DNA of 64,000 bases from Candidatus Uhrbacteria bacterium (GCA_018499965.2 JAHBAS020000007.1:1-64000); one strand, 5' to 3'. Counted from the stretch's first letter, positions 46,385 to 54,906 are shown. Numbers and translations: made by a program. Notes: generated by a model not told the origin, from the letters alone.

Positions 46385-48403
46385 GTGATTCAAAAATATC
46401 GGATCTGGATGCTCTTTGCATCCTTGTTACTGATCCTTTTGAGCGCATGTCCCGCATGGGCGGGGGATTACGATGCGAAAGAAGGAGATCACTTCGCCAT
46501 TATCAGCCGTATGGTTGAAGATGGGAAGGAAAGGCAAGTCGTCCGCATCCATCGGCATATCGTCGATACGCGGCAATTTGCTGCCTTGTTCGGAACGGAC
46601 ATGTTCCGTATTCGAGCAGACAATCTCACCAAGACGTTAGCGCTCTGTCATGTCGGCGGACCGTTTCCATGGAGACGTAAGCTGGTTCGACGGGAGTTTG
46701 TTGAGGAAGATCGGGCATCAAGCGAATATTGGGACAGACATTGTCCCGATCAAGCTCAACGATACGTATATATGATTCCGGGAGAGGAGATCGTCATCAT
46801 GACAACGCAAGGCATACAGGAACGTGAACCGAGTGGGGGTGGAAATGTGAATTCGGATGGACCGGTGAATTCCGGCGCAGACATCGGCGTGCCGACCGCA
46901 GTGGTTGCAGCTCCGCAGATGAATCTATCTGATCAGATCGCGGCATGTCGTACGCCAAAGTGCGTATGGGATCTCGTGAGTCCGATCGCATCAAGTGTGA
47001 CGTGGCCGAGTGCTCAGCCGAAGCCTTTACCGGCAACGAATGACGCTCCTTCGGCTTCGCCGCTTCCGATGATGATGGGGACGGGGATGATGTGGAGCGA
47101 TCCGCTCATGGCGGACCTTCATGCATGTACGAATCTCGATTGTATAACGGCTACGCTTCGTTTTGCATCCATTTCGGATACGTCACTCACTCAAGGAACG
47201 GAACATCAATCATCTCAGTCGGTTGGGGTGCCCTCGCGTCGAGAAGTTATGCTCGAAACGGCATTGACCACACAATCCATTGGATTCTACCTCGCGGTCG
47301 GAATCGCTCTCGTGGCGTGCGTCATGGTTCTCATCATGGCTCGTCGAGAAACGAAGATGAGGCGGTACTACGAATATCGGCTCGAGAACAACGATGATGC
47401 GCTGTACGTACGAAACAGGGAGCTCGAAGAATCGCTACGACAACAGGAGGCAAGGTTCGCTGAAAAGGTAGGAGAATCTCTCGCGAATGCGAGACGTGCA
47501 ACGTCACTTGCTCAAGATGCGGCAGAAGCGAATCAATCGCTCACCCGGCTCTTGCACTCGTGTGTGAATCAAGGTGAACGTATCGAACTTCCGGAAACCG
47601 CTTCCACGCGCGAACATGTGACAGCACTCGAACAAGCGATCGGATCGCTTCGTCGTAAACTGTATCGAGAGATGAGCGTGATGGTGACCGGACTCAATAA
47701 GGAGGCAAGACTATCCATCGACAGTCACAATACGGGCACGTACAAGTTGATGCAGACGGCGCTCATTCAGGATCTGCGATTCGCCATACGGGCGTACATC
47801 GACACGACGCTAGAAGAGCGTGATGCCGCTTTGCAACGAGATGTTACACGCATATGTCGACTCATCGGCGTGAATCACATCGCCTCAACGGAAGAAGGGT
47901 TACAACATCTCTCAGCGTGCCTTGCTTGGATGTCGAGCGAATTCGCTCGCATGTGGGAAGGGACGTCCATTGAAAGGGTGAAGTTCCAAGGAGCGGAAGT
48001 TCCCGAGTTCACCTATTGGGTTCGGCATCTCGAATCAGCGCTGCCTCAAATCGAAACGATGCTCAGCGCTTACAGCGCGGAAGTCGAGCGTCTTAGGACG
48101 GAGGCCATCGGTCTCAAGTCGAGCTCGTCACAAGCGGCAAATAACAACGGTTCCTCTGATTGGCGTTTTTTCCTGTTTAAGGGAATCGGAGGTTTCTTCC
48201 GGGATCAACGAGCTCATCGCGGTCTCTCGCTGGAAAGCGCAGAGCAGTTCGATGCTCTGCAGACATTTCTCGGGCTTGTATATCAAGTCGAGATCTTGCT
48301 CAAAGGACAGCAGCTTTGGCTGAAGTATCCTGCGGATATGGAGCTTCCGTCGGCCTCGAAGTGGGAGTCAGTTCCCCCTCCGCCGCCAGACAAGTTCTGC
48401 TAG
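46385..48403 (+). CDS. Membrane protein with secreted cysteine repeats and coiled coil
   Basis: 672 residues, GTG start at 46385 with AAAGGAG 7 bases upstream; a TTG 33 bases earlier is unlikely. An N-terminal signal segment (LLLILLSACPAWAG, which may be a lipobox), an outside region with two CX4C repeats (ACRTPKCVWDLVS and ACTNLDCITATL), a membrane helix (about 300-320), then a cytoplasmic coiled coil (about 335-390) and a helical C-terminal domain. No family recognised. Unusual because a signal-peptide protein also carries an internal membrane helix and a large cytoplasmic part. Confidence 0.72.
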   Translation: MIQKYRIWMLFASLLLILLSACPAWAGDYDAKEGDHFAIISRMVEDGKERQVVRIHRHIVDTRQFAALFGTDMFRIRADNLTKTLALCHVGGPFPWRRKLVRREFVEEDRASSEYWDRHCPDQAQRYVYMIPGEEIVIMTTQGIQEREPSGGGNVNSDGPVNSGADIGVPTAVVAAPQMNLSDQIAACRTPKCVWDLVSPIASSVTWPSAQPKPLPATNDAPSASPLPMMMGTGMMWSDPLMADLHACTNLDCITATLRFASISDTSLTQGTEHQSSQSVGVPSRREVMLETALTTQSIGFYLAVGIALVACVMVLIMARRETKMRRYYEYRLENNDDALYVRNRELEESLRQQEARFAEKVGESLANARRATSLAQDAAEANQSLTRLLHSCVNQGERIELPETASTREHVTALEQAIGSLRRKLYREMSVMVTGLNKEARLSIDSHNTGTYKLMQTALIQDLRFAIRAYIDTTLEERDAALQRDVTRICRLIGVNHIASTEEGLQHLSACLAWMSSEFARMWEGTSIERVKFQGAEVPEFTYWVRHLESALPQIETMLSAYSAEVERLRTEAIGLKSSSSQAANNNGSSDWRFFLFKGIGGFFRDQRAHRGLSLESAEQFDALQTFLGLVYQVEILLKGQQLWLKYPADMELPSASKWESVPPPPPDKFC

Positions 48404-48439
48404 TTGCGCAGCACATCATTCAATACTCGCTTGACGGGT

Positions 48440-48615
48440 GTTGATCGCTGCTTCTCGAGGCACGGGTATGGGTGCGTCCCTCCGGCCTGAAAATCCATGT
48501 GATGTACTACCTTTCCAATCTTGGGGCCTCGACACGGATCAGGCCCCTTCCGAATTGGTAGCGGGCAACTTGCCCGAAACGCTCTCAAGAATCCTTGAGA
48601 GCGTTTTACGTTCAA
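48440..48615 (+). ncRNA. Structured RNA candidate between the membrane protein and rpsF
   Basis: The 360 bases between 48404 and 48763 hold no convincing gene. On the plus strand nested pairings are visible: CTACC...GGTAG and GGGGCC...GGCCCC (about 48505-48560), GGGCAA/TTGCCC, then the strong stem AACGCTCTCAAG/CTTGAGAGCGTT with a T tail (48577-48608). Either a small RNA, a long structured 3' UTR of the upstream gene, or an attenuator. No known class recognised. Confidence 0.3.
48577..48608 (+). terminator. Terminator upstream of rpsF
   Basis: AACGCTCTCAAG pairs with CTTGAGAGCGTT around AATC, tail TTTT. Ends whatever is transcribed from the left. Confidence 0.8.
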
Positions 48616-48621
48616 GAATCC

Positions 48622-48650
48622 TTGACATTTTATGGGGAATTTCGTACGAT
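48622..48650 (+). promoter_or_regulatory. Promoter of the rpsF-ssb-rpsR unit
   Basis: TTGACA (48622-48627), 17 bases, TACGAT (48645-48650), then a leader of about 107 bases before the rpsF ATG at 48764. Confidence 0.7.
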
Positions 48651-48763
48651 GCTGCCACTTCATTCTTAAACAGTCGGCCAAGGCTCTCCACAGAGGCGAG
48701 CTGCTCGAATCATGCGGAATTCCTAAGGATTTTGCATGAAACGGGACGTACTGAAACAGTGTT

Positions 48764-49309
48764 ATGAGCGAATACGAGCTCATGTATATCGTTCCAACGT
48801 CGTATACAGAAGACGAACTTGGAACGGTAGAATCCAATGTTGCCCAGATCATCGAAAAGAACGGGGCAACCATCGTAAAAACCAAGCGTTTGGGCAAATT
48901 TAAATTCGCCTACGCGGTTAAGGGCCAGCATTTTGGTCACTATGTCCTCGTCCGTTTTAGCGGAGAGACATCCGTGGTCGCTGGCATCGAAAACGGTTTG
49001 CGTTTGAGCCAGAAGGAGATTTTGCGCCACCTCATCGCCCGCGGTGATGAAGTGAGCGACACTTTCAACCTCGTCCAGTTCCAGGAAGTTCATGTTGAGG
49101 GAACGGACGCCCGTCGCCGCCGAACGGCTCGCGCGGAAAAGGGTCCAGAAGAAGGCGAAGCCAAGGAACAGGAACAGAAGGAAGGCGTAGCCGCGATCGA
49201 GAACGTTGAAAACAAGTCCGCTGCCGTGGTTGAACAGGGCATCGAAAAGCTCTCCGAAGAAGACTTGCAGAAGAAGATTGATGAAGCGCTCGAAGAGAAA
49301 ACGAAGTAA
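48764..49309 (+). CDS. rpsF: 30S ribosomal protein S6 with long acidic extension
   Basis: 181 residues; the S6 fold is residues 1-95 (YELMYIVPTSYTEDELG, KRLGKFKFAYAVKGQHFG), then about 85 extra residues of E/K/A-rich sequence (LSEEDLQKKIDEALEEKTK). S6 normally ends near residue 100-135, so the tail is unusual. S6 pairs with S18 in the 30S subunit; here rpsR lies two genes downstream with ssb between, the standard order. Confidence 0.95.
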   Translation: MSEYELMYIVPTSYTEDELGTVESNVAQIIEKNGATIVKTKRLGKFKFAYAVKGQHFGHYVLVRFSGETSVVAGIENGLRLSQKEILRHLIARGDEVSDTFNLVQFQEVHVEGTDARRRRTARAEKGPEEGEAKEQEQKEGVAAIENVENKSAAVVEQGIEKLSEEDLQKKIDEALEEKTK

Positions 49310-49401
49310 TTCGAATCTTCTAAAGTTATCCCTATTGACAGGGGGGTCAGACCTGTCACGCTAAAGGTATTCCCCTTGCTTATCCCTATTAGCTTTTACC
49401 T

Positions 49402-49839
49402 ATGTCGATGAGTCTCAACCGTGCTCAGGTGATCGGGAACCTCACCCGTGATCCAGAAATTCGCTCTACGCCTAGCGGTCAGAGCGTGGCAAACTTCTCC
49501 GTTGCTACCAGTAGTTCTTGGAAGGATGCCCAAGGAACGAAACAGGAACGAACGGAGTTTCACAATATCGTTGCCTGGGGCAAGCTCGCTGAAATCTGCG
49601 GACAGTATCTCGCAAAAGGTCGCAAGGCCTATGTCGAAGGTCGTTTGCAGACGCGAGACTGGGAAACCCCAGAAGGCCAGAAGCGTCAACGCACCGAAAT
49701 CATCGCTGACGAAGTGATCTTGCTCGATCGTCCATCCCAGGGTGGAGGATTCAATGCAGGAGCCGCGTCTTCCTCTTCTCCATCGGTTGAAAAGTCCATG
49801 GGAGAAGAAGAAATCAAAGTTGAAGATATTCCATTCTAA
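49402..49839 (+). CDS. ssb: Single-stranded DNA-binding protein
   Basis: 145 residues: an OB-fold (about 3-110) with NRAQVIGNLTRDPE, WGKLAEICGQYLAKG and YVEGRLQTRDW, then a Gly/Ser linker and an acidic tip ending EDIPF, the motif that recruits repair proteins. Between rpsF and rpsR as in most bacteria. Confidence 0.97.
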   Translation: MSMSLNRAQVIGNLTRDPEIRSTPSGQSVANFSVATSSSWKDAQGTKQERTEFHNIVAWGKLAEICGQYLAKGRKAYVEGRLQTRDWETPEGQKRQRTEIIADEVILLDRPSQGGGFNAGAASSSSPSVEKSMGEEEIKVEDIPF

Positions 49840-49848
49840 AAAATAACG

Positions 49849-49889
49849 GCTCACGGTCAATGGTTTTTCCATCGACCGTCAGTCCCATT
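49849..49889. repeat. Dispersed palindrome, family 1
   Basis: GGCTCACGGTCAATGG and CCATCGACCGTCAGTCC form the two arms around TTTTT, matching the family at 12902-12956 in 17 of 19 positions on the left arm. Confidence 0.5.
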
Positions 49890-49958
49890 AAGCCATCACC
49901 ATGGTCGTTCGTCTCGATTCTTTCGGATCAGGCGTTCAGATCCTCGTGACCCCCAATT

Positions 49959-50180
49959 ATGGCTAAAAAGCCAATCGAAGCGAAACAGTGCCACTTTTGC
50001 CGCGTGAATACGACGGTGATTGATTACAAAGATACCGATACCCTTCGCCGATACCTTTCTTCCTTCGGGAAGATCGTGCCTCGCAAGCGTTCCGGCGTCT
50101 GCCAGTGGCATCAGCGCAAACTCGCCAACGCCATCAAGCGTGCGCGTTTCATGGCCTTGCTCCCATACCTCGTTCAATAA
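49959..50180 (+). CDS. rpsR: 30S ribosomal protein S18
   Basis: 73 residues with the family motif RYLSSFGKIVPRKRSGVCQWHQRKLA; the N-terminal CHFCRVN keeps two cysteines, as in zinc-binding ('C+') forms of S18. Partner of S6 in the small subunit. No Shine-Dalgarno; the start follows the ssb gene by 119 bases that include a repeat. Confidence 0.96.
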   Translation: MAKKPIEAKQCHFCRVNTTVIDYKDTDTLRRYLSSFGKIVPRKRSGVCQWHQRKLANAIKRARFMALLPYLVQ

Positions 50181-50195
50181 TTCGAACGTCGTATC

Positions 50196-50229
50196 AAAAA
50201 ATCCTCCAACAGACGTTGGGGGATTTTTT
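50196..50229. terminator. Terminator of the rpsF-ssb-rpsR unit
   Basis: AAAAAATCC...GGATTTTTT with inner CCAAC/GTTGG; T-runs on both sides. Confidence 0.85.
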
Positions 50230-50284
50230 GTTTGGAGCTGGCACGCCATGGACAGTTCTGGAAAAATTGAGCATGCTTATGGGT

Positions 50285-51265
50285 ATGAATACTGATTTTC
50301 TCCGTCTTCGTAGCGTGGTCGTAAAAGCGATACGCCGGTTTTTTGACGACCACGGTTATACCGAAATGCATACGTCTCGTCTCGTCGGTCTCCCGGGCCA
50401 AGAGCCCTATCTCGAAGCGTTTGAGACAACGGTGGTCGAAGCGGGTGGATCTCGTCACGAAGCTGCTCTCATCACTTCCCCCGAGTATGCCATGAAGCGC
50501 CTTCTCGCCAACGGGATGGATAAGATCTACGACCTCGGTCCATGTTTTCGAAACGAAGAGCCATGGGATGGTACGCATGATCCAGAGTTTTTAATGATCG
50601 AATGGTATCGGAAGGATGGGAATCTTTCGTCGCTCATGGATGAGACGGAAGATATGGTGAGATTTGTAAGTGACACTTTGGGCCGTCATCCGTCCACCGT
50701 CAGCCCCGGGCCCATTCCTCGCATTACCTGTGAAGAAGCATGGAAGGAAAAGACCGGGACGGATCTTGCGGAGTTAATTGGCGATCGTGAGGCGATGGCG
50801 CATCTTGTTGCGGAACGCGGTCAGACCGTGACGGAAGGTGATACGTGGGATGATCTCTATTTTAAAATTTTCTTGAGCGAGATCGAGCCGGAGCTTGCAA
50901 AAAAAGGATGCTTTTTGCATCGCTATCCGATTTCTATGGCCGCGCTCGCAAAGCCATGCGCGGATGATCCGCGCTTTGCGGAACGAGTGGAGCTCTATCT
51001 CGGAGGGGTGGAACTCGCGAACGGATTCCATGAGCTCGCGGATGCGGATGTCCAGCGCGTGCGATTCATCGAAGAGCAGGAACTCCGTCGATCGCTCGGG
51101 AAAAAAGTTTGGCCACTTGATGAAGGATTTTTGTCTGATCTTCCAAAGATGGGAAATGCCGTTGGGATTGCGTTTGGCGTGGAGCGTCTCGCGATGCTGA
51201 TCGCAGGCGCATCATCGATCAACGAAGTGATTCCGTTTTCCGCGCGAGAACGATTCGGTGGATAG
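50285..51265 (+). CDS. epmA: EpmA-like elongation factor P lysine ligase (LysRS paralogue)
   Basis: 326 residues from ATG at 50285; in-frame upstream codons run through the preceding terminator. This is the class II lysyl-tRNA synthetase core without the anticodon-binding domain, the hallmark of EpmA/GenX, which attaches (R)-beta-lysine or lysine to elongation factor P. Motif 2 FRNEEPWDGTHDPEFLMIEWY, motif 3 GNAVGIAFGVERLAMLIAG. An efp gene (54216) lies 3 kb away with the acceptor lysine conserved. No EpmB (lysine 2,3-aminomutase) gene is in this window. Confidence 0.9.
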   Translation: MNTDFLRLRSVVVKAIRRFFDDHGYTEMHTSRLVGLPGQEPYLEAFETTVVEAGGSRHEAALITSPEYAMKRLLANGMDKIYDLGPCFRNEEPWDGTHDPEFLMIEWYRKDGNLSSLMDETEDMVRFVSDTLGRHPSTVSPGPIPRITCEEAWKEKTGTDLAELIGDREAMAHLVAERGQTVTEGDTWDDLYFKIFLSEIEPELAKKGCFLHRYPISMAALAKPCADDPRFAERVELYLGGVELANGFHELADADVQRVRFIEEQELRRSLGKKVWPLDEGFLSDLPKMGNAVGIAFGVERLAMLIAGASSINEVIPFSARERFGG

Positions 51266-51273
51266 CAGTTGAT

Positions 51274-52020
51274 TTATCGCGCCATGACCTCGGCTTGGTA
51301 GACGTTTACGTCATCGATGAGGCCGGTAAAACCCCATCCTCCATGATATAAATGTCCGATCGCCAGATTTCCCGTTAGCGTCGTTGGCGTATTCGGGGTG
51401 GTCATGTAAGGCGTTGAGAGGTTGTCAACGAAAATACGGATCGAGTCTTGATTGCCGGTTACGATGATCAGATGCCATTTTCCATCGTTATATCTTTTTG
51501 ATCCGGTCGCGCAGGTTGGTGAAGTGAGGCATGTATGAAGATACCCGTTGCTTCCTTCGAGCAAGATCGGCGTATCGTCTTGCGAAAGGATAACGCCGCT
51601 GTCATCAGTTGCGGTTTTGATCCACAGCGAAACGGTGAAGCTGTTATTGCGAAGAGCCCAGGTAAAGTCCGGATCAACATACGTCTCGCCGCTCACGGCG
51701 CTGTCGAAAGTGAGAGAGCACCCGATGCCCAATGGAGTGTCAGTGGACCATGTTGTTCCGTAGGTCATCGTTCCGTTATGGCCTTGACCAGAGCCGTCGC
51801 GCACCGCGCTTCCTGCGCATTCATCAAATCCCCATACGCCGACGGCATATTCGCCAATGCCATCGAGAATCGATCTTGAAAGATGTTGCGCAGCGGCGAC
51901 TCTGGCTTTTTCTTTGGCATTCCTAAAAGAGACGACCGCAAATGACGAAAGGAGTCCGATGATCGCAATGACGACCATGAGCTCGACAAGGGTGAAGCCG
52001 GATGAAAATCTGCGTTTCAT
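51274..52020 (-). CDS. LamG-domain pseudopilin
   Basis: 248 residues. Type III (prepilin) signal GFTLVELMVVIAIIGLLSS (about 8-26, glutamate at +5 of the mature protein), then about 35 residues of helix, then a concanavalin/LamG domain (about 60-235: VWGFDECAGSAV, SFTVSLWIKTATDDS, FTGLIDDVNVYQA). A prepilin fused to a lectin-like domain suggests a surface adhesin presented by a type IV pilus or pseudopilus. Second gene of a pair with a paralogue. Confidence 0.85.
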   Translation of the reverse strand: MKRRFSSGFTLVELMVVIAIIGLLSSFAVVSFRNAKEKARVAAAQHLSRSILDGIGEYAVGVWGFDECAGSAVRDGSGQGHNGTMTYGTTWSTDTPLGIGCSLTFDSAVSGETYVDPDFTWALRNNSFTVSLWIKTATDDSGVILSQDDTPILLEGSNGYLHTCLTSPTCATGSKRYNDGKWHLIIVTGNQDSIRIFVDNLSTPYMTTPNTPTTLTGNLAIGHLYHGGWGFTGLIDDVNVYQAEVMAR

Positions 52021-52061
52021 GAGATGGGTATCGTGAGCGGTAAATTTTTGTACGAGCGTTG

Positions 52062-52880
52062 CTATTTTTTGGCGACTTCCAATGATCGTCCACCTTCGGC
52101 GTAGAGCGTTTGAACTTCTTGGCTGGAGAGCGTTCGTCGATAGACGCGAACGTCGTCGATGTAACCCGGGAAACCTCCGCCGATCGTTAGGTTTGCGCCG
52201 TTCGTAGCAAGGGCTCCTGCTCCTACGCGAGATCCGATAGCAGATCCGTCAATGTAGAGTTGGCCACCTTTTTGGGATTCGTAGCTAATGACAACGTGCG
52301 TCCACTGATTTAGTTCGAGTTTGATATTCGGATACGGTGAAATCTGACTCCATGTACCGCCTCTATTCGCATAGTAGGTGATCGTTCTGCTATTCGGGTT
52401 TGTTTGACCAAAGACGTAAAGAGCAAAATTCGCATCTGCGACTCCCGTCCATTTTGAAATCGGGTTTGCCGCGTTTCCTGCTGGCACGGCTAGTGGATAG
52501 AGCCATGCGCTGATCGTGAGATTGTCTGGGATGTCGAGCGATCCGTTGTCTGGAATGGTGACGTTGACGCCAGAAGTATTCATGGAGCATCCTTGGCCGG
52601 TTGGTGTTTCGGTTGACCATGCCGGTGCAGCGGTAAACGACCCGGTATTTCCAGAGCCGGATGAATCCGCCACGCTCGTTCCGGAACATTCATCAAAATC
52701 CCAACGTCCAACAAGGTCATCTCCCATACCTCGAAGGAGCTGACCGGAAAATGCGTATCCTTTTGCAACGCGGGCCTTTTCTCGTGATCCGGCAAGCTGA
52801 ACCACGGCGAACGTGGCAAGGAGTCCGATGATCGCGATCACGACGAGAAGTTCAATGAGCGTGAAGCCGCGTTTCAACAT
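52062..52880 (-). CDS. LamG-domain pseudopilin, paralogue of the previous gene
   Basis: 272 residues. Prepilin signal GFTLIELLVVIAIIGLLATF (5-24), then a LamG/concanavalin-like domain (about 60-255: GRWDFDECSGTSVADSSGSG, WTHVVISYES, GYIDDVRVYRR). TATACT ends 6 bases before the ATG (leaderless). The paralogue follows 41 bases after its stop, so they form a unit; tandem duplication is likely. No assembly ATPase or peptidase is in this window. Confidence 0.87.
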   Translation of the reverse strand: MLKRGFTLIELLVVIAIIGLLATFAVVQLAGSREKARVAKGYAFSGQLLRGMGDDLVGRWDFDECSGTSVADSSGSGNTGSFTAAPAWSTETPTGQGCSMNTSGVNVTIPDNGSLDIPDNLTISAWLYPLAVPAGNAANPISKWTGVADANFALYVFGQTNPNSRTITYYANRGGTWSQISPYPNIKLELNQWTHVVISYESQKGGQLYIDGSAIGSRVGAGALATNGANLTIGGGFPGYIDDVRVYRRTLSSQEVQTLYAEGGRSLEVAKK

Positions 52881-52933
52881 GTCAGAAGTATAGCAAAAAA
52901 ATCCGTATCGATATTTATCATCGCTTTTTCGTG

Positions 52934-53521
52934 CTACGAGAGCGGGGCGAACAACGTTTCGATATTCTTTCGATGAGCTTCATTTAACGATGCGCGCAGC
53001 ACGTCGATGATGAGTTCTTTTTCCGTGAAGGTAACGTCTTGAGCGAGAGCGAGAAATTGATTGAATGACACTGGCTTGAGCATGATTTTTTCTCCCGGAT
53101 CAAGCGATTGATCTGCGACCTTCGTTAAGCCTTTTGCAATGAACGTGTACACCGCCCAGTCGATTTTCGTGGTCGGTTGTTCCGCCTTCCAGAGGATGAA
53201 GTCTTTTGCTTCATACCCCGTCTCCTCTAGGAGTTCACGCTTCGCGGCTTCAAGGACACCTTCGCCTTCGTCAATCTGTCCTCCTGCGGCTCCGATGAAC
53301 GGTTGTCTTCCCGGCTGTTCCTGTTCGGTGAGGAGAATACTTCCGTCATCTAGTACGGGATATACGATAACCGTGTCCGGCCGCTTTAGTTTTTCAAATG
53401 TCTGCGTTGTTCCGTCGAACATTTTTTGCTCCCATTGATACACGTCAAACATGACGCCTTTGAATACGCATACGGCATGAGGAGGAAGAGGTTGCTTGGA
53501 AAGCGGTCGTTCGATGTTCAT
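52934..53521 (-). CDS. NUDIX hydrolase, ADP-ribose pyrophosphatase-like
   Basis: 195 residues. The Nudix box is complete: GGQIDEGEGVLEAAKRELLEETGYEA. The N-terminal beta sheet and the later VNEMAP-type region are arranged as in ADP-ribose/GDP-mannose pyrophosphatases. TATGAT ends 11 bases upstream of the ATG. Exact nucleoside-diphosphate substrate not predictable. Confidence 0.88.
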   Translation of the reverse strand: MNIERPLSKQPLPPHAVCVFKGVMFDVYQWEQKMFDGTTQTFEKLKRPDTVIVYPVLDDGSILLTEQEQPGRQPFIGAAGGQIDEGEGVLEAAKRELLEETGYEAKDFILWKAEQPTTKIDWAVYTFIAKGLTKVADQSLDPGEKIMLKPVSFNQFLALAQDVTFTEKELIIDVLRASLNEAHRKNIETLFAPLS

Positions 53522-53572
53522 AGATTTTCTCTATCATACAGATGAAGGAGCGAGAAGCGAAGACGAGCCTTT

Positions 53573-53601
53573 TTGAATTCTGGGAGCGCGTCCGTTATGA
53601 T
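53573..53601 (+). promoter_or_regulatory. Promoter of the gene at 53611
   Basis: TTGAAT (53573-53578), 17 bases, TATGAT (53596-53601), then 9 bases to the ATG: leaderless arrangement. Confidence 0.6.
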
Positions 53602-53610
53602 TGATGTCAT

Positions 53611-54090
53611 ATGAACGAACGTCCTTCTTTTCACGATCTTCCCGCTGTCGAAGATCCTTCCAAGGCATTGGCAAAAAAACTTGATACATTCGGACGAAAT
53701 TTTTTTGATACAAGGCTTGATTTTAACGAGTCGCAGTTATCGGGTGAGGACCTGATGCGTCAACAGATAGGGGAGATCCAATCTCGAATAACGCAATTAG
53801 AGGGGCGGGACATCGGGGAGCAGGAGAGGTTGGAGAGCCAAATCGGGATCATCCGAAGCGGGATGGATGCGGTACGGACGAATAAGAGACCGGATCCGGA
53901 ATATTTCGCGTATCTTCAGGAGCTCGAAGACCGTATCGTCCAGGCATATGAACGAGCGAAGCAGGATGCAGAAGCGGAGCCAGAAAACGAAGAGAAACAA
54001 AGGATTCTTGCAAGCACGGAGATGTTTTTGAATTCCATCCGTGGGTATCAAAATCGCCCAGTCCTTCGAAAGGACGATCTTGTAGCATAA
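53611..54090 (+). CDS. Helical hypothetical protein (159 aa)
   Basis: Almost entirely charged helix: three amphipathic stretches (about 20-45, 50-95 and 100-140) without signal peptide, cysteine or enzymatic motif; predicted coiled coil. Divergent from the NUDIX gene. No family recognised. Confidence 0.65.
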   Translation: MNERPSFHDLPAVEDPSKALAKKLDTFGRNFFDTRLDFNESQLSGEDLMRQQIGEIQSRITQLEGRDIGEQERLESQIGIIRSGMDAVRTNKRPDPEYFAYLQELEDRIVQAYERAKQDAEAEPENEEKQRILASTEMFLNSIRGYQNRPVLRKDDLVA

Positions 54091-54215
54091 TCGTATCCCG
54101 TCTTGACCGATTTGCCGTTTTCCGGCACAATCTCCGCAAAATCACCGCGCAGGTTATTGTTGATGTGGCCGCGTCTTCGCTCCCCACTCCCCTCTACCCT
54201 CGCCCCAATCTCACT

Positions 54216-54776
54216 ATGGCTTCCCCAAACGAAATCAAAAAAGGACTCGTCATGTTGTACAACAACGACCCATGGGTCGTGACCGAGTTCCAGCATATCA
54301 ATCCGGGCAAGGGCGCGGCATTCGTGCGTTGCCGCATCAAGAACGTCCGCGATGGTCGTACGCTTGAACAGACGATCAAGGTCTCGGAATCTATTACGAT
54401 CGTGGCGGTAGAATACCGAAACGTGCAGTATCTCTATAAGGATGAAATCGGATACAACTTCATGGATCCAGCGAGCTACGAACAATTCTCCATGGATGCC
54501 TCATCCGTGGGTGATCAGTCGAAGTACTTGCAGGACGGTATGACGGTGATGTTGAGTTTTTACGAAGAAAAGCCGATTGCCTTGCAGGTTCCAAAGAAGA
54601 TGACGTTCGTGATCACGGAAACCATGCCAGCGGTAAAGGGTGATACGGCTGGAGGAAATGTCACCAAGGAAGCAACGGTTGACGCAGGTTTCACGATTCG
54701 CGTTCCGATCTTTATCAATCAGGGTGAAAAAGTGATTGTGAATACGGATACGGGTGAATACGTGGAGCGAGCATAG
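54216..54776 (+). CDS. efp: Elongation factor P
   Basis: 186 residues. Relieves ribosome stalling at polyproline. KOW-like N-terminal domain, then two OB domains (about 70-185). The loop that carries the modified lysine reads HINPGKGAAFVR, aligning with the PGKGQAF loop of E. coli EF-P, so the lysyl ligase encoded at 50285 is the probable modifier. The ATG at 54216 is preferred over an upstream in-frame start. Confidence 0.95.
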   Translation: MASPNEIKKGLVMLYNNDPWVVTEFQHINPGKGAAFVRCRIKNVRDGRTLEQTIKVSESITIVAVEYRNVQYLYKDEIGYNFMDPASYEQFSMDASSVGDQSKYLQDGMTVMLSFYEEKPIALQVPKKMTFVITETMPAVKGDTAGGNVTKEATVDAGFTIRVPIFINQGEKVIVNTDTGEYVERA

Positions 54777-54792
54777 AACGAAAGAGAGAACG

Positions 54793-54823
54793 AAAAATCC
54801 CCGGTGAAATGCCGGGGATTTTT
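54793..54823. terminator. Terminator of efp
   Basis: AAAAATCCCCGG pairs with CCGGGGATTTTT around TGAAATG. Confidence 0.88.
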
Positions 54824-54906
54824 GATGCAAAAAACGTTTTGCGGATATTCTCCATTCTTCCTATCAGTGGTATACTCCAAGCGAATTTTACTCCCTTGGA
54901 GGGGAT

